DNA of 64,000 nt, taken from contig CAJJDN010000009.1 in the NCBI GenBank assembly GCA_905182985.1, positions 379,894 to 443,893 of the forward strand, written 5' to 3'. Below the pieces are notes generated by a model. That model did no database searches, was not told the origin of the DNA, and saw only the letters and a list, made by a program, of their open reading frames with translations. This DNA is from Paramecium sonneborni. Its lineage: Eukaryota; Ciliophora; Oligohymenophorea; Peniculida; Parameciidae. A program made the translations under genes and the position numbers. Shown piece by piece: positions 1-11,766 of this stretch; positions within the stretch are counted from its first letter, which is position 1, and the number at the start of each line of letters is the position of its first letter.

Positions 1-775
1 AGTCTTCATTTATAATATTAGAAATTTTATAGACCAATTAATCATATTAGAATTTTAATATCAAAACAAATCCCCATAATCAAATGTAAAACTAATGTAT
101 AGTTGAATTAGAGTAAGAATAAGAAGATTGCGAATAATAATTTTCTCATTAAGTTAACAATAAATTAAATATCTCACTTAATGAATAAAATAATTTTAAG
201 GGTAATAATAGTTAGAAATAATAAAAAGTATCTTATTAATATAAAATAGGTGATCTAAGACTATAACTAATAAAAAAAAGAATATAAAGAAATGAGCATT
301 TAAATTATTTAAATGATTAGAAATACATAAAAAAATATTCTTTAATAAAGAGATGAAGATAGAAAAGAATTGGAAAAAGAATATAAATTTAAGAAGAATT
401 TAAGATAAAAAGAAAGAACGGAAGGATTGTATATTGCATAATTAGGATTAAAAAATCGACAAATAAAGTCATTTTTAAATGGTTTAAAAGGATCATAAGT
501 AAAAAAAAGTTATGATCGATAAGTTTCAAATACTGAAATAAAACATTATATATAAAGGAGCAATTCTACAATTATAAGTAGAAAAAGTTCATTTTAATAA
601 TCTAACTAAGATTACCTAACTGATAAATAATTTGATGAAAAATTGATTAGAAAAAATTCATTGGCATCAGATTATTATTGTAATTCTGAAACTTCAAAAG
701 ACTCATTTAATTAGAAATGTAATACAATTTAAATTTATTATAGAATTTCCTAAGAAATTATAAAAAGCTACTTGA
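1..775 (+). CDS. Small basic, coiled-coil-like protein (copy A), 5' end uncertain
   Basis: The frame is open from the first base of the window to a TGA at 773-775, with ATG codons at 181 and 292; I cannot tell which is used or whether the gene starts outside. From 292 the product is lysine- and glutamine-rich, with a helical charged stretch (RDEDRKELEKEYKFKK) followed by a Ser/Asn-rich part. A 25-base intron (719-743, GTAATA...TATAG) is needed to reach the stop; without it the frame runs into the next gene. No known domain was recognised. The part from base 190 on is repeated at 1247-1832. Certain: the open frame in the ciliate code. Uncertain: start and function. Confidence 0.5.
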
Positions 776-1245
776 TTATGTAATATAAAATTTTAAAGAA
801 GATTATTATATTTCTATATTAAATAAATTTATTGGAATAAAAAGTAAAAAAATTATATAAAATGTCTGGAGAATTACCTAAAATCACTTCTAAGAGTTTA
901 TTTTCTACTTATGTTGAAAAAAAGAATGCAGAAGAGGAAGCAATTAAAATAAGGAATAGAATTGATTAAATAAGATAAGAACGTGAAAAAATATTAAAGA
1001 AAATTTAAGCTGAAGACTTAAAAGCAGAATAAATTTATAAACATAGATTAGAATTGTAATTAAAAGTAACATATATATATTAAAATTATAGAAAGAAGAA
1101 AAAATAAGATAGAAGGTAGAAGCACCGCTTCCATTTTCTTTAAATGTTTCAAGAGCATAGAAAGAAACTTTAAAAAAAATAAAAGAAGAAATGCTCAATA
1201 AAAAGAAAACTGAAGTAAAGGAATTTAGAAGTTGGCATCGATAAG
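190..1245. repeat. Copy A of a 1,056-base direct duplication
   Basis: Bases 190-1245 match 1247-2302 base for base as far as I compared by eye (offset 1,057), with one N at 1246 between them. The block ends in the middle of a coding exon on both sides, as expected for overlapping contig ends placed side by side rather than for a biological duplication. Confidence 0.9.
862..1245 (+). CDS. Coiled-coil protein, truncated copy A (cut at the N)
   Basis: This is the first part of the same gene found intact at 1919-2676. It begins MSGELPKITSKSLFS, has a 26-base intron at 1066-1091 and continues in frame until the sequence stops at the single N at 1246, so it has no stop codon here. It should not be counted as a separate gene unless the duplication is shown to be real. 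Confidence 0.6.
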
Positions 1246-1246
1246 A
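1246..1246. other. Single N between identical flanks (assembly join)
   Basis: The only N I found in the window. Read on from 1245 the codons match those that continue at 2303 in the second copy, so removing 1246-2302 would give one uninterrupted gene. Confidence 0.9.
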
Positions 1247-2302
1247 NTAATTTTAAGGGTAATAATAGTTAGAAATAATAAAAAGTATCTTATTAATATA
1301 AAATAGGTGATCTAAGACTATAACTAATAAAAAAAAGAATATAAAGAAATGAGCATTTAAATTATTTAAATGATTAGAAATACATAAAAAAATATTCTTT
1401 AATAAAGAGATGAAGATAGAAAAGAATTGGAAAAAGAATATAAATTTAAGAAGAATTTAAGATAAAAAGAAAGAACGGAAGGATTGTATATTGCATAATT
1501 AGGATTAAAAAATCGACAAATAAAGTCATTTTTAAATGGTTTAAAAGGATCATAAGTAAAAAAAAGTTATGATCGATAAGTTTCAAATACTGAAATAAAA
1601 CATTATATATAAAGGAGCAATTCTACAATTATAAGTAGAAAAAGTTCATTTTAATAATCTAACTAAGATTACCTAACTGATAAATAATTTGATGAAAAAT
1701 TGATTAGAAAAAATTCATTGGCATCAGATTATTATTGTAATTCTGAAACTTCAAAAGACTCATTTAATTAGAAATGTAATACAATTTAAATTTATTATAG
1801 AATTTCCTAAGAAATTATAAAAAGCTACTTGATTATGTAATATAAAATTTTAAAGAAGATTATTATATTTCTATATTAAATAAATTTATTGGAATAAAAA
1901 GTAAAAAAATTATATAAAATGTCTGGAGAATTACCTAAAATCACTTCTAAGAGTTTATTTTCTACTTATGTTGAAAAAAAGAATGCAGAAGAGGAAGCAA
2001 TTAAAATAAGGAATAGAATTGATTAAATAAGATAAGAACGTGAAAAAATATTAAAGAAAATTTAAGCTGAAGACTTAAAAGCAGAATAAATTTATAAACA
2101 TAGATTAGAATTGTAATTAAAAGTAACATATATATATTAAAATTATAGAAAGAAGAAAAAATAAGATAGAAGGTAGAAGCACCGCTTCCATTTTCTTTAA
2201 ATGTTTCAAGAGCATAGAAAGAAACTTTAAAAAAAATAAAAGAAGAAATGCTCAATAAAAAGAAAACTGAAGTAAAGGAATTTAGAAGTTGGCATCGATA
2301 AG
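1247..2302. repeat. Copy B of the 1,056-base direct duplication
   Basis: Second copy of 190-1245. Unlike copy A it continues into unique sequence at 2303, completing the coiled-coil gene. Confidence 0.9.
1349..1832 (+). CDS. Small basic, coiled-coil-like protein (copy B)
   Basis: Exact repeat of the gene ending at 775: ATG at 1349, intron 1776-1800 (25 bases), TGA ending at 1832. The sequence upstream of 1247 that exists in copy A (bases 1-189) is missing here. Function unknown; see the copy A entry. Confidence 0.45.
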
Positions 2303-2676
2303 ATTTGGAAGAAACTAAAATGCAGAGAAGTTTAGATCATGAAACTTATCGTTCTAAAGTTCTCTAAGGTAAGTAAGAGGAAAGATAAGCTAATTTAAAT
2401 ACTTTAGCTAAGTTGAAAGAAAGAAGAGATAGAATTAGATTTGAAGTTGAAATTGAAAAAGATAGAGTTTTAAGAGAGAAAAATGAATATGATTAAAAAA
2501 TTTAAGAATTAGAATAATTAGAATAATTAGAATTATCTTATTTATAGAATACCTTACAAAGATAAAATTAAGCTAAAGAAAAAGTAAATTTAGCATAAAG
2601 CCTCTCACCTAAAGAATTTGAAGTTAAGTTTGGCTATAATTCTACAAAAACCAATTATTATCCATCAAGTTCATGA
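1919..2676 (+). CDS. Coiled-coil protein, intact copy
   Basis: About 240 residues encoded by two exons around a 26-base intron (2123-2148). Almost the whole product is highly charged helix rich in E, K, R and Q (for example QIRQEREKILKKIQAE and RRDRIRFEVEIEKDRV), as in axonemal or basal-body coiled-coil proteins, but no family was identified. A TRP-containing segment (EFRSWHRQDLEETK) and a short Ser-rich tail end at TGA 2674-2676. It starts 87 bases after the stop of the gene before it, a spacing typical of this genome. Its first half also exists as the truncated copy at 862-1245. Confidence 0.7.
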
Positions 2677-3286
2677 TAATATTTATAAAATTTAAAATAA
2701 AACATTTTTGAAATTTAGAAATCTTTCATTTAGGTAAAATTTCCATTCATAGAATCTGAAATTAAAAAATAATGTTTATTAATATATTCTCTATATATGG
2801 GATTTGAATTCTTTAAGAAATTTTAATTATTACATCTATCGATAATTTTTTGATTCTTAAGGCTAAAATATTACAATAATAAATAGATATTAACCGATTA
2901 TAATTATGATATAAATTAATTAATTCTTATATAATTACCTTATTATTGATTTTGTTATTAAACTTCTAAAATTAGAAGATAAAGGTTTTTCAGATCATCT
3001 GTAATATATTCTGTCTTTATTATATGATTCATCTTTTCTACCTACAATTTCAATTAATGTTATTGGTTTATTCAAGGTAAAAGTTATCATGTTTTGCATT
3101 TATTCTAAGCTATTTCATCACTTTGATAATTATATTAATTATATTTAATCTCGATTGATTTTTTTTAAAAACTCAATATAATTAAAAGTACTATTTTTTA
3201 AATTAAAAGATTTTTATAAAATATGATTTAAGCTAAAATGCAATTTAAAAAATTATTCAATAATAATAATATAAATTTATTGATCC
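2677..3286. other. Intergenic, no supported gene
   Basis: A 610-base A+T-rich spacer between two convergent genes. A 31-codon minus-strand frame near 3000-3090 has coding-like codons but is cut by TGA and has no partner exon that I could join. I see nothing else. Confidence 0.5.
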
Positions 3287-4645
3287 TCACCCCTTTTTAT
3301 CTTTTGAAACAATTTTTATTTCATTAAATTATTTATCAATTTAATCATTTTATTTATTTTTTGCAGTAAAAATCTCCTTCTAAACATCTTTTAATCTATT
3401 ATATTCAATATGTTATGATTTTGATAGTCCATAAAGTTTTAAGTCTTTTTTTTCTTCCCTTTATGAAGAATCATGAGATAATTAATTTATTTACTCACCA
3501 TTACTTTCTGATTCCACTTTTAAAAATCTAAAATCAAATTCTTACTAATGTAAAGGAATCTCATTTTATCTTTAACTTAACTTTTCTCTATTTTATTTAC
3601 CACTACATAATTCGCTTTAATATGTTTTTGTCTTTTCTTCTAATTAAATTTTGTCAATTGTATCATTAAACATATACTACATCTTTTATTAAATTCTTAT
3701 TTATTCAACATAAGAAGGTGCTTCATAATGAACCTATAATTTTTATAGAATTATACTTTTTCGCTGAATGATATAAATTAAGACCTAATAGGTTTTAATA
3801 ATTTTGACCAAATACTTTAATACAATCTATTTAATCTTCTTTGAAATAAAATGCCTTATCCTTAATAAAATAATAATTTATAATAGTTTATAACAAATCG
3901 ATTTATTGTTAAATATTCGTAAGTAGTTTTATTAGTAAAAATAAAATAAGTATGTAAAACTAATAAATAACTGGAGAAAATTAGAAATCCTAATGTTTAC
4001 AAAGCATAAATTATAAATTCTAAAATTATGAGATTATCCAAATTAATCATATGTAAGATTTGTACAACAAAAAATAAAGTAAGCATTATGGTTAAAATTA
4101 AGATAAAAATGTAAAAATAACGATAATTTCTTTATCCTATACATTAACCTAACCATACACAATGATGATCAAAACCTTAAACACAATTATCACATTTTCT
4201 ACAATGAACTGTTGTTTAGGTTTTATAGATTTTACATGAGTCACAAAACTTTAATTCACTTACTTTTTATTAAATCACCAATAACAATTCAGTTGTGAAT
4301 TTTTATTTTTATGGTATTAGATAACATTCACTATACCTTATTCATATAATAATTTACTTTTTAAAATTGAGAATTGAGTCTAGGTATTAAACCTGGGTCG
4401 CTAAAAACAGTAATCATCATGAAAATATCAGCAAAAATTATTAATAATATTTCTGTGTAAATTAATTCCTGTTTTGGATAGATTCTAAATAATTGTATTA
4501 AAGAAATAGCATTCAAATAGATAAAAGATATTACAAACCTAATCCTTGAATACCCCATTACTAACTTACCTTTTAAACAATATTAAGACTTTCCATGATA
4601 AACTTGATAATAAGGTACTGTATAATCTGTACTTTATATTCTCAT
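3287..4645 (-). CDS. DHHC-type protein S-acyltransferase (palmitoyltransferase)
   Basis: A membrane enzyme that would attach palmitate to cysteines of other proteins. Visible in order: a short N-terminus, two hydrophobic segments ending in the FSDPGLIPR motif, the cysteine-rich domain with CDSC, HCRKCDNC and the catalytic FDHHCVW, two further membrane segments, then the TTYEY motif and a soluble tail of about 150 residues. The start MRIQ at 4645 was chosen because residues 10-40 align with the second DHHC protein of this window (62353-63357). A 23-base intron lies at 3734-3756. Odd: near 4330-4360 the proposed 27-base intron leaves the two exons one base out of frame; one A fewer in the preceding A run would repair it, so either a sequence error or a splice I missed. 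The DHHC call itself is secure. Confidence 0.85.
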
Positions 4646-6099
4646 GTTTTAATTATATTTTAAGAAAAATATAATTTAATATTTAAATCATCTCAGATCA
4701 AAATAAAAACATTCTATTTTTAATGAAAATTTGATTATCAACTTTTAGAAACTTATTATATTTCGTATTTAATAAAATCTTTTTTATATATTACAATGAA
4801 AATTTTGTTTATATTAAATAATATATGTTGATTAAGTTTCGAAAGCAAATATAATATTATAAAATTTGTTAAATTCATTATATTATTCTGAATCGATGAA
4901 CATCAAATTTTATCAAATTTTTGTTAAGTAAACAAATATTAATTGATGAAATAAAGAAGATAAAAGTTCTGATAATAAATTAGAAAATAGGAAAATAAAT
5001 TGATTTCAAAAGTAAGAGGTGTGATTAATAAATTTAATTAAGAGTGAAATGTTACAACTGAGAACCAATTATTCAGAAAATTTATGAAAAAATTGTTAAG
5101 AAAAAATTTAATAAAAATTTAATAAAAATTTTGAAAAAATAGGAAGAGAGATTATTTTGATTAACAATAATAGCAATTTTCTATTTTTTAATAGTTTCCT
5201 TTTTAAATTTTCTAATTGTAAACTTTAAGATGATAAAAAAGTAAAAATTTTATTTTCAATAAAGGATAATGTCTAAAGATCATAAAACTTAATATTACAG
5301 TTGGACATATCATATTATGATGGTAATCCAATACTTAAGATAATCTAATAAATTTTTATTTATATAAAAAATAATTATTAAGAATTTTTGATTTAGATAA
5401 ATTCTCTTATTAGTTGTTTAATCAATTACATATAAATTGATAAAATAGTAAAAAACCATATTTTTTGTTAGAGGCTCATAGAAGATCAGAATATTAATAA
5501 ATTGAGGTTATGTACAACATAAAAATTGAAAAAGAATTCTTGAAATGATATAAATTTTAAACAAAATTTTAAATTTGATTCTCTTTACCCGAAAATTTTA
5601 GAAGTAATTAATCATTTATTTTTTTCGTTAATTAAGACTTATTCAATATGTATTTGATTTTACTAAAATAAGATTAATGACGATTAGAGGAAGTAAATAA
5701 AAATGATTAAAGGATGTAATAAAATAATAAATATTTATTAGTCTATTTTGGGTGAGTGCTTTTATATTTAATGTAGAATTTTTAAAATGAAGAGATGCTG
5801 ACCTAAATTACAATTTTAGAACAATAATATTTTTTTTTAATTAAATACAGAATCTAATGATTTTGAATATGATAAATAGATGTTTCGTATTATAATGATG
5901 AAATAATTAAATTGTAATAAATTAAAACAATTGGATTTGTTAATTTAAATAGTTTTAAAATAATTGTAAAGACTATAAATAAAATATGGTTAAAGAATAA
6001 ATAGTAAAATATGAAAGAAAGGTTAGTTAATAAATGATAATTTGATTGATATAAGAATGGTTAATGTATTATATTTGATAAATTGTATAATATTGTTGT
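4646..6099. other. Intergenic, gene-poor stretch
   Basis: About 1.45 kb, long for this genome. Several plus-strand frames of 30-45 codons are interrupted by TGA and frame changes (for example near 5270-5390 and 5850-5995). They could be chance openings, since TGA is rare in such A+T-rich DNA, or remains of a dead gene. No domain was recognised. Confidence 0.45.
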
Positions 6100-6531
6100 T
6101 CAGACTAATTCTTAGACGCATTCACATTCTGGATGTCTTTCAAAGAAGCCAAAAGCACATTAGAAGCTGGATAATGAATTTGAATCAAGACATTCTTCTT
6201 TTAAGACAGCAGCACAAGTAGCAACATCACATTCATTAGAGAATTAGAATGATGGATAACAATTAGCTTAACCACATTTACTCCTAAAATTAATAGTTAT
6301 GAATTAATACAAAGCAATAAGTAATTTATTTCCTGATTTATTAGCACATTCAACTAAACAATCATAATCAGCTGAGCATTTATTTGAGCAATTTGTAGCA
6401 GCAATAGCACAAAAGGCATTCTTTTCACAGGCAGCTACTTCATCTGGACATTTTTCTCTGACACATAATTCTACTGGATCATCTTAAGCAACAGCAAAAG
6501 CCAAAAGAACAACGAACAAAAGTGCTTTCAT
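6100..6531 (-). CDS. Small secreted cysteine-rich protein 1
   Basis: About 130 residues. The first 15 (MKALLFVVLLAFAVA) are a clear signal peptide, so the product enters the secretory path. The mature part has many cysteines in a regular pattern (CVREKCPDEVAACEK, CSNKCSADYDCLVEC, CDVATCAAVLKEEC) and ends HPECECVQELV. A 27-base intron at 6284-6310 is proposed because the paralogue next door has an intron at the same place and phase (after LIAL); it is a multiple of three and contains no in-frame TGA, so retention would add nine residues. Function unknown; disulfide-rich secreted or surface protein is the inference. It pairs with the gene at 6694-7112. Confidence 0.8.
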
Positions 6532-6693
6532 TTTAATTTTAATAATACATCATATATATAAGATTTTTTTATAATATCCTGATGACGTTATGAAGAAAAT
6601 CTAAAGAAAAAATATTGTTTTGTAATTACAAATTATTAGATAAAGGCATATATATCATATTCTATGCTTATATCTTAAAATTTCTAAGTTTTT

Positions 6694-7112
6694 TCAGAAC
6701 TCAGTTACACATTAACATTCTGGATGTCTTTCAAGAAAAGTTGAAGCACATTAAAATGATTTTAATCCTAAATTTTATGTGCATTCATTCTTAAAAGAAC
6801 TAACACAACTTTCAACATCACAGAATGAAACAGCAACATCTTAACAATATTCATGTCCACATTAAGCTCTTAAATAAATAAAGAAATTTACAATGCAATC
6901 AATTTGGCATTCTTTGAAGCTAAAGCACAATTTAACATGCATTCTGCATCATCTCCACCGCATTGATTTTTACATTTCATTGCCGCTGATGCACATCCAA
7001 AAACTTCCTTTTAACAAGCTGCATATTCATTTGGACATCTCTCTTTCAAACATTATTCTGGATCAGCACTGTATGTAAGAACTAAGAGTACAAAAATTAA
7101 GATAGTTTTCAT
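6694..7112 (-). CDS. Small secreted cysteine-rich protein 2 (paralogue of 1)
   Basis: Same architecture as the gene 160 bases downstream: signal peptide (MKTILIFVLLVLTYS), the CLKERCPNEYAAC motif, then the shared ending FLERHPECQC. Cysteine spacing is nearly identical through the whole length, so the two are a tandem duplication. A 23-base intron follows the codons for LIAL, in the same phase as in paralogue 1; here the length is not a multiple of three, which makes splicing obligatory and supports the intron in both. The two proteins differ at most non-cysteine positions, so the duplication is old. Function unknown. Confidence 0.8.
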
Positions 7113-8009
7113 TTCCTTATTTTATTATTAATGATATTAAAAAATTATTATTTACATCCTTATATAATCATTTTTATGACGTAGATAATACAAATTGCTA
7201 ATTAATTTATATACTTTATTTTAATTATTTATTTTATAAACTTAAAATACCAACATCTTATTTTTCTTATTCTAAATCAATAATACTCTTAATTTCGTTT
7301 AGATATATTTCCATTAATTTTTTCATCAAATAAAAAAATGATTCCAAACAAAATTATATGTTTGAAAAATTTTATTTTAAATTATTCCATACTATTTCAA
7401 ATATTACTAAACTAAATTAATCTACTCTTGAATTTTATACAATGACTTAAAACTAAAATCTATTTCTCTTACACTTTGTTAAAAATAATCCAAAATTAAT
7501 CCTTATCAAATAATTTATTATATTAATAATATAGTCATTTTTTATAGAAAATGAAGTTAAAATTTCATGAAAAAAGTAAAATTTAAATATTTAACCCTAA
7601 AATCTTTTTGCTTCTATTAACAATTATTGGATCTAGTATGAAGGTTATTTATTCTTAAAATCATTTTCCCTATAAAATTAATCGAAATTAACACGAAAAA
7701 CTAAAAAATAAGATTTATGAATATAGATTTTGAAACAAAAAATCTAGAAGGTTTTAGATAATTTACCCTAATTTAAAAGTTGAAATGACTCCTCATTTTT
7801 GAATGATTTTAATTCATATAAAACTTATATACACTTACCTAAAAAATATGAATAAATAAATGAATATAATGTATTTAAATAAAAAAGAAAAAAATCTTAA
7901 TAAAAAGAACTTATATACTAAATGATTATAATTAGAATAAAGTATTATCTTTTTATTAGAAATTATTATAATTAAAAATTATTTTTAATAACATTATAAT
8001 ATTTTAATA
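7113..8009. other. Intergenic with one small open frame
   Basis: Nearly 900 bases between the cysteine-rich pair and a large minus-strand gene. The only notable item is the 60-codon frame listed separately at 7551-7733. The minus strand has a long TGA-free stretch running on from the large gene, which I take as chance because a good intron ends that gene at 8010. Confidence 0.45.
7551..7733 (+). CDS. Possible small protein with one membrane segment
   Basis: A 60-codon frame from ATG 7551 to TGA 7731-7733. It holds one hydrophobic run (KIFLLLLTIIGSS) after a basic N-terminus, like a signal anchor. Coding-like sequence resumes after the stop in the same frame for about 24 codons, so this could also be a broken gene. 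Weakly supported. Confidence 0.2.
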
Positions 8010-11000
8010 TCAGTAGGCTAGTTAGGATGTGGACTAACCTGATAGATTTTTTTATTAAAGTTATTATATTCTAGCACTGAGTTTTTAAGGAGTTGATTAT
8101 TTTTGTGATAATCTAAATAAATAGTATAATATAATACTTTCTATTATTATTAATTAATGATAAGGATATAGATGATCTACTTTCATTTAAAATAGATTAT
8201 CTGATACTTTATTAAGATTCAAGATTTAATTTTTGTAATTCAACTTCCTGAGTTTTCAATTTCTTTTCTTTTATAATCTAGTTATTAGGAAGTGTTTTCA
8301 TTAAACATTTCCAAGAATCAAGAGGCTGTAAAGAACTTAAAATTACATTCAATTCTCTTTTATTTAAATTACTATGTATAATCCTTATTAACTTTGTAAT
8401 ATAATAAAATAAGCTTTCATTATAACTGTGGCTTTTGAAACCATTAGCGTAAAAAGTTGTATATGCATTATAAAGGGAGCTAATTAATCCAACATTAAAT
8501 AATATATTTTATAATAAGTATGTCGGCGCCTTTTCAAAGATTAAATTCATGAATTCAATAAATTAAAATTAGTATAAACTATTTTATTTGCTCTTAAAGA
8601 ATTATATAATATATAAATGGATGATTGTTTCATTTAAGAATTTATAAATATTCTTACTTAATTTTGTTGCATCATAAGGTTCAAATATTGCAAAACCATT
8701 ACAAATAGTTTGAAACATAATAAATTGACTCGTAAAATTAATATCAGAATTTTATCTATTAATGTTGATAATAACTTTATTAAGATATTCTATTATTTTT
8801 AAAAATATATCCCTAAAAATTTCTTATTATTCATAATTTCCAAATCTTTTTATAAGAGAATAAATAGAATTTATAATTCTACCACATTGAAAACATGTAT
8901 CCTTTTTTAAATTAATCTCATATAAATAAAATTTAAATAAGTTTAATACTAATTCTTAATTAAAAATTAAATTATAAAAGGCTGAATGATTGTTAGGGTT
9001 TCTAATTTAATGATTTGAAATCATATTTACAATTTTTTCTAACAAGTTTATTAGATGTTCATAAGTATTTGGATTATAATAAAAATCTGTTTATTCTATT
9101 TCAAATTGACTTGGATTTGTTTTTTGATTTCCTGATGGATAAAGCATTATTAATTTACTAGTTGAAAATCCTGTCTCTGATGACAAAGAAGACCTAGAAG
9201 TTTATGCCCATTAAGATGTTTTAGAAATAGTACTTTTTTCTTATTTTTCAACACTACCTCTTTTTGATTTTGAATCATTAACAGCATTTTATAATTCAGA
9301 TAATTTATTAGAAACTGATTTTGGAGTATTTATTGATGGTAATGATGGCACATTCTAACTCATATTACGATTATGTGAAATAGTTGTAGAACGATAACTC
9401 ACCATCTATGATTCAACTTTTCTACTTTATTTTCTACTGTAATTAATAGATTTTTATATTCTTCTCTCATCTAAATATGCTCTAATAGCATCAATATCTT
9501 ATTCTAATAATTAAGCATAAGTTATATTTTCAGGTAGTAATAATTAATCTTCAGTATTTTATTAATCAGATTATCCTCCTAAAGGTCCAATAAATTCATC
9601 TAATGCACTTATCTTCACAATTTCAATAGATTTTTACTGATCTTTAAATTTTGATAAAATATTAAGAATTTATGATTTTTGTTCATTATCTTCTATGATA
9701 GGAAATTTCTTGTTACCAAATTTATAATTCTTTTCAAATATAGAATTAATTAAATTATCTATCCATTTTGTTTCCATAATATATTTCCAAATTTAATCTT
9801 AAATATAGTAGCCCAGTTAATATTTATCTACTGTTATGTCTAAAATATCAAATAACAAAGATTCTATGTATGTATTACTTGAATAAAGTAACAATAAAAA
9901 TAGAATATCCATTTCAATTATTCTTAATATACTTGTTTTCGGACAAATCAATAATAATTAGTCTATTAGCATGGCTAAGTGATTTAAATTCAATTAAATT
10001 GATTCTATATTAAAACTTTCTAGAATTTATTCAACTAATTTATGAAATAAATGAAATACATATTTTAGGAGTCATTTCTTAAATTGTTAGATAAAATCTA
10101 GAATGATTAATTTTTTAGGTCAAAAATTAAAGGCTTTTGAAAGATCTAATTGTATAAAGATAATCTAGAGGTATAATATTAGATTTAAAAATGGTTTTGT
10201 AATCTTATTTTTCTATTTCTTTCCTTTAAAATATTAGTCCCTTAAATAGTGTTATAATAAATACCCAATCATCTATGAGCTCCATTTCAAGAGGATTAAT
10301 GATGAATTTGATAAGGATCTCAATATTATCATTATTATGTAGATGAAGTAGTTCATGTTGAGAAACCATTTCTAATGGTTTACAGATTATTTTCTACATA
10401 ATCTCGACATAATCAGCAACAGACTCTACTTTACTGGCTGGTGTTATATATTCATCTTCTAATTCAAGTTTTATTTATTTTTCTGTTTAGATATAATTAA
10501 AAGATGACATAGATTATTTTCTTTCTAAAACCCATTTAGGGGTAACCTCAATCGTCCATCTTTTACAAACTTAAAAATTATAAAATTATTTACAATCATC
10601 TAATTCTAAATCATATTTATTCTTCCATGGAAAGTCATAAAATATACTCTATTTGCAATCAAAGAATTAATCAATTAATTATTATTAAAATTTATGGCAT
10701 CTAGTATGTATGATAAACTATTTAAAAATCTTTGACATCTCTTCCAAATCTGCATTTAGTTCAATCGCCAATTAAAAGAATCTCTTCAAGTAAGAACAAG
10801 CGAATCTTTTAGCTATTAACAATTTCTCTATAACTTATTTTGAGAACGGTATGGAACCTTATTTTTATTATTCTTCAATAATCTTATTAACATTTCCACT
10901 ATTATTTATTATATATTGATTACTTAATTGTCATCTTGAAATTTCTGGTACTTCTATTCCCTAAAAATTCTCTGTATTCTTATAATTCACTTACTTCTTA

Positions 11001-11404
11001 AAGTGCCCTATAAAAAGCCAAAAGGAATAACCTATGTTTAAAATAATCAAAGAAAGCTGAAATCAACAACTCAATGCTTGCCTATTAGAAAGGATAAGAG
11101 CAAATCACTTATTATAAGTTATAAATAGAAACTTGATTTTAAGATGTTATGATCTGTTATAATTTACATGTTTCTTAAGTTCATGGAAACTTCTTTAATT
11201 CCTAAACTTATTTTTTGAAGTCGAACATATTCATCGTCTTCTCCAAGCTAAAAAGTAATGTAAAAGTTTTTACAGCTTCTGAAAAAATCATAAGAGTGTG
11301 TTATTTTTTAATAAATGATTGTAAAATTAAAAAAAGCTTCGTTATAAATCTAATAATAATTCACAGATATGTCATACCATAGTATTTTGATCATTTTTAG
11401 ACAT
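8010..11404 (-). CDS. Large uncharacterised helical protein (about 1,080 residues)
   Basis: A long frame in six or so exons. The start MSKNDQNTM is followed by a 28-base intron (GTATGA...TTATTAG); further 25-base introns lie in the first third, one (GTATTTCAT...ATTAG) in the middle, and the last (25 bases) just before the final exon, which ends SLAY-type residues at TGA 8010-8012. The first 600 residues are leucine/isoleucine-rich helices resembling HEAT/ARM-like solenoids; residues roughly 650-750 are Ser/Asn-rich and probably disordered; the rest is helical again. I could not name a family. The second intron ends in AAG and is the least certain; another splice there would change about 15 residues. 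Confidence 0.65.
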
Positions 11405-11766
11405 TAAAATTACTTAAAACATACAAAGGAATTTATTTAAATTTAAATATTTAGGGACTGTTTCTTATTTTGATTATTAATCATTTAGTAGTTTATTTAT
11501 ATCTTAAAAGATGAATTTAACACTTAAGAGATAACAAACTAGAAGCAAATTTTAAAAAGTACAGAGAGTAAAAATAATAATTAAAACGTGATAATAAATA
11601 CTAATACTTTTTAGTTTTTATATTATAAAAATTAAATAAAGATTTAATAATAGAAGATATTAATGAATATTATTTTAGTTCATATTTGTTATTTATCATA
11701 TATTATTATTAATCATACATAATATCCTTAAAATAAATTCATATGACATCAAATATTAATTATAAA
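11405..11766. other. Intergenic spacer
   Basis: About 360 A+T-rich bases between the start of the large gene and the stop of the upstream kinase gene, both on the minus strand. It must hold the promoter of the large gene; no motif stands out. Confidence 0.5.

Noticed and set aside
944..1198. Minus-strand open frames in the standard code inside both repeat copies (also 2001-2255)
   Set aside because: They are antisense to a clear plus-strand coiled-coil exon with intron and ciliate codons, and look hydrophobic only because they mirror Lys/Glu codons.
6100..6531. Reading the first cysteine-rich gene without an intron
   Set aside because: The frame stays open either way, but the paralogue needs an intron at the same codon and phase, so the spliced form is preferred.
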